Origin: Allosediminivita pacifica
Lineage (GTDB): Bacteria > Pseudomonadota > Alphaproteobacteria > Rhodobacterales > Rhodobacteraceae
Direction: 5' to 3'
Assembly (NCBI RefSeq): GCF_003054175.1
Contig: NZ_QBKN01000026.1
Span: 1 to 56,058, forward strand
DNA: 56,058 nt
Shown here: one piece after another, positions 24,081 to 31,930 of the stretch
Numbering within the stretch: position 1 is the first letter of the stretch
How the letters are laid out: each line of letters starts with the position of its first letter
Translations under genes and position numbers: made by a program
The notes under the pieces: generated by a model
Databases searched by the model: none
The model's input: only the letters and a program-made list of their open reading frames with translations
Told to the model about the DNA's origin: nothing

Positions 24081-25655
24081 ATGCGGGTTGGCTCAAAACA
24101 CATCACCCGTCATGCGACTCTGTCACATGGCGTCGGCGCTTTCATGGCGGGCGCTGCGGCGGTTTTGACGCTGCCTCCTTTTTCGATGCTCGCACTCGTT
24201 CCCGCCGCCTACGGCGCATTGTTTTTGCTGGTGCGGGACCGCATCCCCTTGGTAGCCGGCGCGATGGGATGGCTTTTCGGCTTGGGCTATTTCGGTTTCG
24301 GGCTGTCGTGGATCGCCGAAAGCTTCCAGATAGACGCTGAGCGTTTTGGCGCGCTGGCGATCCCTGCCGTTGCGGGGCTTAGCGCGCTCCTTGCGCTCTT
24401 TCCGGCGCTAGCCATGGCCCTCTTTATCCTCCTTTGTCGAAGTCGGCTTGTTGGCGGTGTGGTCGCTTCATTCCTGTTTGCGGCGTGCTGGGCCGGCGCG
24501 GAATGGCTGCGCGGTCACGTCTTGACGGGCTTTCCGTGGAACCTCGCAGCCTACGCGCTAGCGGATTTCGATGCGCTCCGCCAACCCGCAGCGTGGCTTG
24601 GCAGCTATGGTCTGAGCTTTCTCGTTATTCTCGCCAGCGTGCTTCTGGCACAGGCGATCCTCGCGAGAGGAGCCTCCCGCTGGCTGACGCTCCTGTTCTT
24701 CGCGCTCGTCGTCGGCGGCCTCTGGGTCTCGGGTCAGGTCCGCATTTCCCGGCCGATGCCGGAAGCCACCGGCATCTCGCTGCGCATCGTGCAGGGCAAC
24801 GTGCCGCAGCGAAACAAGTGGGCGCCGGGAAGCGCCCCTGCCACGCTTTCGCGATATCTCCGGCTTTCCGCGCAAGGCGACCCCGTCGACGCACTGCTAT
24901 GGCCGGAGACGGCCTACCCGGGCTTTCTGGACGAGAACGAGGATGCGAAACGCCGCATAGAAGAATCTCTTCGAGGCGGAAGGGTGCTGCTCACCGGCGT
25001 CCCCGACCGGACCGCGCGAGGAGCGGAGCCGCGCTACTTCAACACGATCCAGGCTTACGACGGGTCTGGCACGATCCTCACAGGCTACGCCAAGCATCAC
25101 CTCGTGCCCTTTGGCGAATATGTTCCGTTCGGGGACTGGTTGCCGATGGACCGCCTGACCGCGGGGCTTGGTGACTTCACGCCCGGACCCGGGCCGCGAA
25201 CGCTCGCGGTTCCGGGCCTGCCTCTTCTGGGCGCTGCGATCTGCTATGAGATCATCTTTCCCGGCCATGTCGTAGATGACGAGATCCGGCCGAACTGGAT
25301 CTTCAACGCCACTAACGATGCCTGGTTCGGGACGTCCATCGGCCCCGAGCAGCACCTCGCGTCGGCTCGGATGCGCGCCGTCGAGGAAGGGCTGCCGGTG
25401 ATCCGCGCCGCGAATACAGGCATCTCGGCGGTGATCGACGCGAACGGGACCATCATTGAGGCGCTCGGGCTGGAAACGACCGGGATCATCGATTCCGGCT
25501 TGCCCGCTGCGCTGCCTGCCACGCTCTACGCTCGCGCGGGTGATTGGGTGCTTCCTCCTCTCGGCATCGCCGTGTGGCTGATTGCCCTTGGGCTAGATCG
25601 GTCTGGGTCACGCCGGACCGGTTTCCACCGTCTCAAATCAAGGAGGTCCGAATGA
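24081..25655 (+). CDS. lnt: Apolipoprotein N-acyltransferase Lnt
   Basis: A 524-residue inner-membrane enzyme that adds the third acyl chain to lipoproteins. About six to eight helices form the N-terminal part, then the nitrilase domain with the Glu-Lys-Cys triad: LLWPETAYPG, YAKHHLVPFGEYVPFGDWLP and GAAICYEIIFP. The ATG at 24081 is preferred over a TTG at 24066. It is closely coupled to lspA and to a small membrane protein downstream. With lspA this gives a full lipoprotein maturation pair on a mobile region. Confidence 0.94.
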   Translation: MRVGSKHITRHATLSHGVGAFMAGAAAVLTLPPFSMLALVPAAYGALFLLVRDRIPLVAGAMGWLFGLGYFGFGLSWIAESFQIDAERFGALAIPAVAGLSALLALFPALAMALFILLCRSRLVGGVVASFLFAACWAGAEWLRGHVLTGFPWNLAAYALADFDALRQPAAWLGSYGLSFLVILASVLLAQAILARGASRWLTLLFFALVVGGLWVSGQVRISRPMPEATGISLRIVQGNVPQRNKWAPGSAPATLSRYLRLSAQGDPVDALLWPETAYPGFLDENEDAKRRIEESLRGGRVLLTGVPDRTARGAEPRYFNTIQAYDGSGTILTGYAKHHLVPFGEYVPFGDWLPMDRLTAGLGDFTPGPGPRTLAVPGLPLLGAAICYEIIFPGHVVDDEIRPNWIFNATNDAWFGTSIGPEQHLASARMRAVEEGLPVIRAANTGISAVIDANGTIIEALGLETTGIIDSGLPAALPATLYARAGDWVLPPLGIAVWLIALGLDRSGSRRTGFHRLKSRRSE

Positions 25656-25819
25656 TCATGATCACAGCATTTGTCGGGGGTGCAGGATGGGGCGCCCGAC
25701 TGGCAAAGAAACGTGGCGGCAACCGGCTGGACATCGCACACTACGCCACAGGCTTCGCCGTGGCTTTCGGGCTGCTCGGGTTCATCGTGACGATCATTCT
25801 CGAGCGTGTCGCCGGTTGA
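25652..25819 (+). CDS. Small membrane protein, unknown
   Basis: A 55-residue protein with an ideal AAGGAGG Shine-Dalgarno and an ATGA overlap with lnt. It starts with a Gly-rich hydrophobic segment (MITAFVGGAGWGARLAKKRGGN), then HYATGFAVAFGLLGFIVTIILERV, a membrane helix. No family is recognised. Coupling to lnt and a downstream sco gene suggests a part in the envelope and oxidase group. Confidence 0.65.
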   Translation: MIMITAFVGGAGWGARLAKKRGGNRLDIAHYATGFAVAFGLLGFIVTIILERVAG

Positions 25820-25939
25820 GCGTGCGACGCCTGGCCGATGCCGCCATCATTTGTCGCGGGCGGCGTGCCTTGCAAGGCGTGGCTCGTCGTGGTGCCACTC
25901 CATCGACCAAAGCAAGCAAAAGAAGGGCGACTTTCGACA

Positions 25940-26104
25940 TTGCCTGAGACCGACCCCGATAACATACCGAGGACGGCGGCGGAGCAGCGGACGCAGAGCA
26001 GCGGTGGCAACCGCGCCGTGGCCATGCTTCTGGTCTGCGTCACCCTCGTCCTTCTCGGCGGCGCGCTCGGGGTCGGCCTGCTGGTGCTCTATGGTCCGTT
26101 CTGA
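25940..26104 (+). CDS. Small one-helix membrane protein before sco, start uncertain
   Basis: A frame ending at 26104 has a polar N-terminus (PETDPDNIPRTAAEQRTQSSGGN) and one C-terminal helix (VAMLLVCVTLVLLGGALGVGLLVLYGPF). A TTG at 25940 gives 54 residues and follows GAAGGG; an ATG at 25838 would give 88. It overlaps the next sco gene by 14 bases. Small proteins of this shape occur in cytochrome oxidase operons, but I cannot name the family. Confidence 0.55.
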   Translation: MPETDPDNIPRTAAEQRTQSSGGNRAVAMLLVCVTLVLLGGALGVGLLVLYGPF

Positions 26105-26720
26105 GGGGCGATGGCTCTCCCGACGCGCCGCGCTCAGCCTCGCGGCCATGGGCGGTGCGGCGGCGCTGACGGGATGCAGGACTGAGACGTGGTACGGGAA
26201 GGACGTCACCGGAATCCTCCCAGATCTCGACTTCGCCTTGACCAGCGCGCAGGACCGGCAGGCCGTCACCGAGGCAGACTATCACGGCCGGATCGTCGCC
26301 CTCTTTTTCGGCTTCACCTTCTGCCCGGACATCTGCCCCATGACCCTGTCGAACCTCGCCGGTGTCGCGGATCGGCTCGGGGAGGACGCGGAGAACTTCT
26401 CGATCCTCTTCGTCACCGTGGACCCCGAACGTGACACGCTGCCGATCTTGGCCGACTATGCCGCCGCTTTTACCCCTCGCGCGGCGGGCTTGCGGGGCAC
26501 GCCGGACCAGCTCGCGCGTTTGGCACGGCGTCTGAAGGTCACCTACAAGGTCGAGCCCCACCCCGAAGGCGCGCGTGACTACGCCGTCTCCCACGGGAAG
26601 TCGGTCTACGTCTTCGACCGTTCCGGCGCAGCGCGCGTGCTCTGGCCGGAGTTCGACACGTTACAAGCCGATGTCGCGGCGGCGACCGAAGATATCCAAC
26701 GTTTGATCACAGGCGAATGA
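26091..26720 (+). CDS. SCO1/SenC-family protein (copy 4), lipoprotein-like
   Basis: A 209-residue SCO protein whose N-terminus has both a twin-Arg motif (LSRRAALSLAAMGG) and a lipobox-like LTGC. Copper site: FTFCPDICPMTL; DPERDTLP; the distal His in SHGKSVYVFDRSG. It starts inside the preceding small gene. The next genes are two CtaG-like proteins, also copper-linked oxidase assembly factors. A lipid-anchored SCO would be a client of the LspA and Lnt encoded just upstream. Confidence 0.9.
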   Translation: MVRSEGRWLSRRAALSLAAMGGAAALTGCRTETWYGKDVTGILPDLDFALTSAQDRQAVTEADYHGRIVALFFGFTFCPDICPMTLSNLAGVADRLGEDAENFSILFVTVDPERDTLPILADYAAAFTPRAAGLRGTPDQLARLARRLKVTYKVEPHPEGARDYAVSHGKSVYVFDRSGAARVLWPEFDTLQADVAAATEDIQRLITGE

Positions 26721-26731
26721 ACTGCCCTGTG

Positions 26732-27646
26732 CTAGAGATCGGCGCCCGCACGCCGCATGTTGCCGACCACGACCAGGAGCGCGATCACGCTCATCATCGC
26801 GGGCGGGATCCAGATGACGATCCCGCCGATCTGCTGGTCGGTCACGGCCGAGATCGAGGGGAAGTAGCGTCCGCAAAAGGCGTAGTAGGGAAAGAGATCG
26901 GTCGTCGAGAAGGTGATGAGCGCGCCGAGAACGATCTGCGGAAACATCACGCCGACAGCCAGGGCGGCGCGGAACCCGAACCTCACGCGGGCCGGCGGGG
27001 CCGGCCGTGTATCAAGGACGAGCGCCCAAAACAGAACTCCGTCGACGACCATCGACCAGTTCATCACCTGGTAGAGGACGGGATCGAGCATGGCGACGAA
27101 ATGCACCGGAGGGATCAGCCAGAACCAGAACAGGCCCACGAACAGCACGACCGCAACGACCGGATGCTGAAAGGCGCTGTAAAGCCTTCTCGCGGCCCGG
27201 TGCTCACAGGACGCGCGCAGCCATCCTGGAGCACCGGCCAGCACCGCTGGTCCGCCCGCGCTCAGCGCGAGAAGGACCGGCCCGATATGATGCATTGCCA
27301 CGTGCTGGAGGCGGTTGGTGAAGAACATCCTCTGGGCAAGATACTCGAAGCCGGTCTGGGTCACCGCCCAGAGCAGACCCAGCCCGACCCAGAACGCCGC
27401 TTGGCGCCAGATCCTCGGACGCTCCGCCTCCGGCAGGCATCCGAGACCTCGTGCGAACCAGAATCCCAAAAGCGTCACGGCCAGATAGATAGGCCAGGAG
27501 AATTCGTAGGGTGCCCAGGCCGGCACGGAAGCGGGACGGAACGTGGTCGCCAGCCAGAGGACAGCGCCAACGACACCGATCACGGCGTAGATTGTCGATG
27601 CGGCGCGCGGCAATCTGCCGGTAAGCCAGGGCGCGTCGATGGTCAT
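26732..27646 (-). CDS. CtaG-type (Caa3_CtaG) cytochrome oxidase assembly membrane protein, copy 1
   Basis: A 304-residue protein with about seven to eight helices of the caa3-type CtaG family, involved in copper insertion into cytochrome oxidase. Conserved family features include FTNRLQHVAMHHIGPVLLALS, LDPVLYQVMNWSMVVDGVLFW and PQIVLGALITFS. It is convergent with sco copy 4 and divergent from the second CtaG-like gene. Here the H-rich helix motif reads QHVAMHHIG. Confidence 0.85.
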   Translation of the reverse strand: MTIDAPWLTGRLPRAASTIYAVIGVVGAVLWLATTFRPASVPAWAPYEFSWPIYLAVTLLGFWFARGLGCLPEAERPRIWRQAAFWVGLGLLWAVTQTGFEYLAQRMFFTNRLQHVAMHHIGPVLLALSAGGPAVLAGAPGWLRASCEHRAARRLYSAFQHPVVAVVLFVGLFWFWLIPPVHFVAMLDPVLYQVMNWSMVVDGVLFWALVLDTRPAPPARVRFGFRAALAVGVMFPQIVLGALITFSTTDLFPYYAFCGRYFPSISAVTDQQIGGIVIWIPPAMMSVIALLVVVGNMRRAGADL

Positions 27647-27786
27647 GTTTCCACGCTTGCTCGCCGGCCTCCAATCGGCAAGGCGAAATCAGGGCGTCTG
27701 GCCGAGACGCACCGTCGCAGTGAACCGCGCCGCACCGGGGCGACGATGGTGTCGCGTAGGACCGACAAGCCTCTGGAAATACATCG

Positions 27787-28770
27787 ATGACGAGCATGCT
27801 TTCATTCGATCCCCTCGGGGCGCAGCTGTCCCCGGTATCGCTCATCGTGGTTGCCGCGCTGACTGGGCTCTACATGCGCGGTCTTGCGCGACCCAGGCGT
27901 CTTCGACCGCAACCTGCCCCCTGGCAAGTCGGGCTCTTCTTCGCCGGTCTAGGGTGCCTGCTGTTGGCCTTCAATGCGCCGCTTTCGCCGCTCGGCAGCT
28001 CGCTCTTTTCCGTCCATCAGATCAATCACCTCCTAATCCGCCTCCTCGGCCCCCTGCTGCTCGCGATTGCGCAGCCATGTGGCATCTGGACCGCGGGGAT
28101 GCCGCGCGGCGCGCGACGACGGATTGCCGACGAGGCCCGTCGACCGTTCGAACGGGCCTTGCGAAGCCCATGGGCCGCGACCGCTTTGCTTGTAGCTACA
28201 CTCTATGTCTGGCAGGTGCCGGCCCTCTTCGACCTTGCGCAGCGAGTCCCGGCCGTCGAGTTGGCGGCGCATCTCGGCATGGCCGCGGCGGGGCTCTGGT
28301 TTTTTGCGTTGCTGCTCGACCCTCGCGATCCCCCCGAGGGGATGCGACGTGGCGCGCGACTGCTCTGCGGGATCGTCGTCATCGTCTCGAATATCCTTCT
28401 GGGGTCGCTGATGACACTCAAAGAAGTTGTGCTCTACGGTGCGACAGGCCCGGGCGTCAGCCTCACACCGCTGACGGACGAGACCATCGGGGGCTACACG
28501 ATCTGGGTGCCGTCCTCGATGATCATGATCGTTGCCATTGTTCTGGTGTTCAACGGATGGAACCGAGCCGAGGAACGCCGCTGGAACGCGCGTCATACGT
28601 TAATGCGGCAGTCTAACTCGGCCGCTCTCGAATTTCCCGAAACTGCCCAAGAACTTCGGCTCAAGGTCACGCGACCCAATCGTGACCTAGGCCGTACGCT
28701 GGCAGTGGCGGCGCTTTCGATGTTCGCCGTCGTCATGGTGACGGCGATCACCGTGGTGTCACTTGGGTGA
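27787..28770 (+). CDS. CtaG-type (Caa3_CtaG) membrane protein, copy 2
   Basis: A 327-residue multi-helix protein of the same broad family as its divergent neighbour: SVHQINHLLIRLLGPLLLA, a central LAAHLGMAAAGLWFFALLLDP, and NILLGSLMTLKEVVLYG. The C-terminal 70 residues are polar, then end in a final helix. Two unlike CtaG homologues back to back suggest that they act together or on different oxidases. The 140 bases between them hold no clear gene. Confidence 0.85.
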   Translation: MTSMLSFDPLGAQLSPVSLIVVAALTGLYMRGLARPRRLRPQPAPWQVGLFFAGLGCLLLAFNAPLSPLGSSLFSVHQINHLLIRLLGPLLLAIAQPCGIWTAGMPRGARRRIADEARRPFERALRSPWAATALLVATLYVWQVPALFDLAQRVPAVELAAHLGMAAAGLWFFALLLDPRDPPEGMRRGARLLCGIVVIVSNILLGSLMTLKEVVLYGATGPGVSLTPLTDETIGGYTIWVPSSMIMIVAIVLVFNGWNRAEERRWNARHTLMRQSNSAALEFPETAQELRLKVTRPNRDLGRTLAVAALSMFAVVMVTAITVVSLG

Positions 28771-28861
28771 AGGCATGAAGGCTAGCCGTGCCTCGCGAAC
28801 CAACTGTCACTTGTCCCCCGAGTGATGGAATGCGGTCGTCTCCGCTCCACACTCGCCGACC

Positions 28862-29038
28862 TCAGAGGCCATGCGCGAGCGCGTACTCGGCCATTCGTTC
28901 ACACACTCTTTTGCGATCTTTCGGTGTCGGGGCCTCCGACGTCGCGCGCAGCAGCCGCAAGGCATTGGCGACGACCAGCAGCGAAACGCCCACATCGGCC
29001 GCGATCACGCCACACATCAAGGCGATCCGAAGACTTCA
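28862..29038 (-). pseudogene. C-terminal scrap of a heavy-metal P-type ATPase
   Basis: The minus strand reads RIALMCGVIAADVGVSLLVVANALRLLR, then a polar tail ending at a TGA (28862-28864). ADVGVSLLVVANALRLL is the last helix of P1B ATPases (compare ADTGATVLVTMNALRLL in zntA here). The rest of the gene is missing, and an in-frame stop precedes the fragment. It is a recombination remnant, not a duplicate of the local zntA because residues differ. Confidence 0.7.
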
Positions 29039-29116
29039 CTGCGCTAATCACGATCGACCGCATTTGTGACTGTGGCGCAGCATAGAAAGCTGCCGCAGCA
29101 CAGCAGGCATGCTTCC

Positions 29117-29160
29117 GCGAACGCACACAGCGAGAACTTGGCACTTCCGCAACGGGCTCT
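29117..29160 (+). repeat. Degenerate direct repeat, copy 1
   Basis: This 44-base stretch (core CAGCGAGAACTTGGCACTTC) matches 34918-34961 with about six or seven mismatches; weaker similarity extends about 35 bases to the left. The two copies bracket the integrase remnant, the peroxidase-PhnDCE operon and mntR. Confidence 0.6.
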
Positions 29161-29235
29161 GAGCCAGCCTTGGTTGACCCGCCTCTACGCGTCCGGTTTC
29201 GGATGGCGAACGGCGTGTACCGTTCGCCGAGGTTA

Positions 29236-29521
29236 TCAGATGTCTACCGGCTCGGTGATGCTCAGGGGCATCCTCAAGTTCGACGCCCAGGTAGCGGACG
29301 GTACTGTCCACCTTCGTGTGGCCAAGCAGGAGCTGGACCGCGCGAAGATTGCCTGTCTTGCGGTAGATCTGCGCTGCCTTCGTGCGCCTCAGCGAGTGCG
29401 TCCCGTAGCCGCTCGGTTCGAGACCGATCGCCGTCACCCACTCCCGGACGAGCCGTACGTACTGGCGCGTCGAGATGTGCGGCCGGTCGTGAAACCGGCT
29501 CGGGAACAGGAAGGTGCTCAA
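29236..29521 (-). pseudogene. Tyrosine recombinase (integrase) C-terminal half, truncated and frameshifted
   Basis: The catalytic core end is readable: FLFPSRFHDRPHIS, GYGTHSLRRTKAAQIYRKTG (HxLR), LLGHTKVDSTVRYLGVE (Gly-His and the Tyr nucleophile). The N-terminal half with the first Arg is absent; the frame begins at the 3' end of phnE. An extra C in GATGCCCCTGAG shifts the frame near the end; removing it gives EDALSITEPVDI and a stop at 29236, as in full-length relatives. The longer reading frame beyond that is an artefact. It is inactive. Confidence 0.8.
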
Positions 29522-30279
29522 GAGAAGCGCTTGCGCAAGGCCACGTTCAGAACCTCTATCGCGATGACAAGCAGGATCACAGCGATGGTCACGCTGGCCG
29601 CCTTGTCATATTGAAACGATCGCACGTAGGTCTGGATGTAGAACCCGATCCCGCCCGCGCCGACGATGCCGAGGATCAGTGACTCCCGCAGATTCAATTC
29701 GAAACGAAAGATCGTATCGCGCGCAATGACCGGTGCCATCTGCGGCCAGATCGCATGACGAAGCCGGACGAGCGGACCCGCGCCCGCGCTTTGCAGTGCC
29801 TCCACCGGCGGACGGGCGACACCGTCTATGGCTTCGGCGTAGAACTTGCCCAGCATACCCGTCGCATGAAAGGCGACCGCGATGACCCCCGGCATCGGTC
29901 CGAGGCCGACAGCCCCGACCATCAGCATGGCCACCAGAAGCAGCGGGATCGCCCGGATCAGCGCGAGCAGCGTTCGAACGCTGCGGTAGATCACCGGAGG
30001 GACCATTGTCTCTGAAGCGGCAAGCCCCAGCGGAACGGAAAGGATGACCGCACCCAACGTGCCGAGGATGGCGATACGAAGCGTCTCGGCCGTCCCGTCG
30101 ACGATCTCTGACATGACAGTCAGGTCGGGCGGTATCATGCGGCCAAGGAACTCGCCGATGCGCGGTCCGGCGGAGAGGAGCCGCGACAGCTCCATGTCGC
30201 TGGTTGCGAAGGACCAGAGCACCACGGCGCCAAGGCAGACGCCTGTGAGGAACCCTCCGGAGCCACCACGCCGGATCAT
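29518..30279 (-). CDS. phnE: PhnE-type ABC transporter permease
   Basis: A 253-residue permease with about six helices and the EAA-like loop (AGAGPLVRLRHAIWPQMAPVIARDTIFRFELNLRESLILGIVGAGGIGFY). This pattern is that of phosphonate or phosphite transport permeases. The gene overlaps phnC by four bases. The operon context (peroxidase and an MntR-type repressor) argues that the substrate may not be phosphonate. The 3' end abuts the integrase remnant. Confidence 0.85.
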   Translation of the reverse strand: MIRRGGSGGFLTGVCLGAVVLWSFATSDMELSRLLSAGPRIGEFLGRMIPPDLTVMSEIVDGTAETLRIAILGTLGAVILSVPLGLAASETMVPPVIYRSVRTLLALIRAIPLLLVAMLMVGAVGLGPMPGVIAVAFHATGMLGKFYAEAIDGVARPPVEALQSAGAGPLVRLRHAIWPQMAPVIARDTIFRFELNLRESLILGIVGAGGIGFYIQTYVRSFQYDKAASVTIAVILLVIAIEVLNVALRKRFS

Positions 30280-31055
30280 TGCACGAGCCTCAAGGCGACC
30301 GCACCTTCGACCACGTCATGGTAGAGTGCCCCGATCTCGGCGTCGGACATGGCGCTCACCACACGATCGAGAACGACGCTCCCACCGGCCATTCCCACAG
30401 CGCGGGACGCGAAGCGCAACGCAAGCTCGGGTTGGTGAGAGGAAAACACCGTCGTTGCCCCGCGCTTGGCGGCGGCATTCGTGATCAACGCCAGAATCTC
30501 GTCGGCGCGGGCGGGATCGAGATTGCTGACCGGTTCGTCTGCAAGGATCAGCCTCGGTTCCTGTGCAAGACACCGCGCAATTGCAACCCGCTGCCGCTGT
30601 CCGCCACTCAGAGAGTCTACGCGACGATGGGCCAATTCCCCGATACCGCAATCGGCCAGCGCCTGATGGGCGGCGTCGAGATCATGCTCTGAATGGCGAC
30701 CGAAAAAAGCCGCGACGCTCGACATCCGCCCAAGCCGCCCGTTCAGCACGTTGCGCAGAACGCTCGACCGCTCGACCAGCGCAAATTCCTGGAAGATGAA
30801 GCCAGTATCTGGTCGCGCCGCCACTGGCGGTGGGGCGTCGGGCGCAAGACCCCTGCCGAGGACGGAGACGCACCCGGTCCAGCCCTGCAACCGTCCGTCG
30901 AGAAGCGCGAGCAGTGTCGTCTTGCCCGCGCCGGAAGGACCGAGCAGCACGACAGCCTCGCCCGCCTCCACGACCAGGCTGACATCGTTCAGCGCCGGCA
31001 ACTCTGCTCCGGAATGAAGGAAACTGAGGTCGACGAGGTCGATGACACGGGTCAC
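30276..31055 (-). CDS. phnC: PhnC-type ABC transporter ATPase
   Basis: A 259-residue ATPase. Walker A is GPSGAGKTT, the Q-loop lies in [19 protein letters not shown], the signature is [15 protein letters not shown], Walker B is RLILADEP, and the H-loop is SSHQPELA. The [18 protein letters not shown] segment is typical of PhnC. It overlaps phnE and phnD by four bases each, so the three are strictly coupled. Confidence 0.9.
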   Translation of the reverse strand: MTRVIDLVDLSFLHSGAELPALNDVSLVVEAGEAVVLLGPSGAGKTTLLALLDGRLQGWTGCVSVLGRGLAPDAPPPVAARPDTGFIFQEFALVERSSVLRNVLNGRLGRMSSVAAFFGRHSEHDLDAAHQALADCGIGELAHRRVDSLSGGQRQRVAIARCLAQEPRLILADEPVSNLDPARADEILALITNAAAKRGATTVFSSHQPELALRFASRAVGMAGGSVVLDRVVSAMSDAEIGALYHDVVEGAVALRLVQ

Positions 31056-31930
31056 GAAAGCAGCCCGGCCTCGCGTGCCATGTCGCGGACCGCCTCGAAT
31101 GCCTCCGGGTCGGCGGGCACGTAGCCGTCGGGACCGTAGAGATATTGCAGCTTGGCCCGATGCACCGGTTCGTTCAGGCGCAGCATCGTCTCGACGAAGC
31201 GAGCGCGTAGATCCGCGTCGAGGCCGGGCCGGGCGATGACGACGTGGCTCGGAATTTCAGGGCTTTCGGCGATCCAAGTCACCTGAGGCTGTTGCTGGGG
31301 GGTAAGCAGGAGATCGGCATACTGGCTTGCCCCCGCTGCCGCGACGAGCCCTTGCGCCATCGCCTGCATCGCCTGCTGGTAGCCACCGGCGAAGAATATG
31401 CGCCCGAAGAAGGCCTCGGCCTCGTCGATACCGGCGATCAGCCCCGCGCGTTTGAACTCTGCCAGCGGATACAGGTACCCCGATTCCGAGATCGGGTCGG
31501 CGAACGCGATGTCCCGGCCTTCGAGATCGGCGAGCGACGTGATCCCGCTGTCGCGCCGCACGAAAATGCGTCCGGTATAGTAGGGTTTGCCCCGATAGAC
31601 CTCGGACAGCAGCGGCACCGCGCCGATCTCTGCCTCGGCCAGCACGAAGGGCAGCGCTCCCATGAAGGAGATATCCGCGTCGCCGTTGCGCAACGCTTCG
31701 ACGGCCGCCGCGTGGTCGATGGTCACGAACCCCTCAACCGGAACCCCCAGCTCCTGCGACAGCCAGCCGCTGATGGCCTCGATGTCACCCAGAAGCTTGT
31801 CGGGATTCTCCTGAGGAATGAATGCCAGCCGCAACGGGCTCGCCTGGGTCAGTGCGGGCAGCGGATGCGTGGCGAGCAGTGAACCGACCCCCGTCGTCAG
31901 CAGAGTGCGCCGCGTGAGTTGAGCCTTCAT
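31052..31930 (-). CDS. phnD: PhnD-like periplasmic binding protein
   Basis: A 292-residue protein with a Tat-like or Sec signal (LTRRTLLTTGVGSLLATHPLPALTQ). It has the PhnD-family order LRLAFIPQENPDKL, LGVPVEGFVTIDHAAAVEAL, GDADISFMGALPFVLA and ADPISESGYLYPL. It should hand a small substrate to the PhnE/PhnC transporter. The start overlaps the stop of the peroxidase gene (TGATG). In true PhnD the site binds a phosphonate; here regulation by an MntR-type repressor suggests a different, possibly metal-linked, substrate. Confidence 0.88.
   Translation of the reverse strand: MKAQLTRRTLLTTGVGSLLATHPLPALTQASPLRLAFIPQENPDKLLGDIEAISGWLSQELGVPVEGFVTIDHAAAVEALRNGDADISFMGALPFVLAEAEIGAVPLLSEVYRGKPYYTGRIFVRRDSGITSLADLEGRDIAFADPISESGYLYPLAEFKRAGLIAGIDEAEAFFGRIFFAGGYQQAMQAMAQGLVAAAGASQYADLLLTPQQQPQVTWIAESPEIPSHVVIARPGLDADLRARFVETMLRLNEPVHRAKLQYLYGPDGYVPADPEAFEAVRDMAREAGLLS

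Noticed and set aside
26717-27790. A 357-residue plus-strand open frame opposite CtaG
   Set aside because: Its composition (His, Arg, Gly, Glu) is typical of the reverse complement of a membrane protein; the minus-strand CtaG has proper helices and motifs.
29048-29235. C-terminal extension of the recombinase frame
   Set aside because: Homology ends in a frameshift at GATGCCCCTGAG; the remaining residues are translation of the degenerate repeat.
29518-31930. Calling the transporter a phosphonate system outright
   Set aside because: Family resemblance is clear, but there are no phosphonate breakdown genes and the operator and regulator are metal-type; the substrate is left open.
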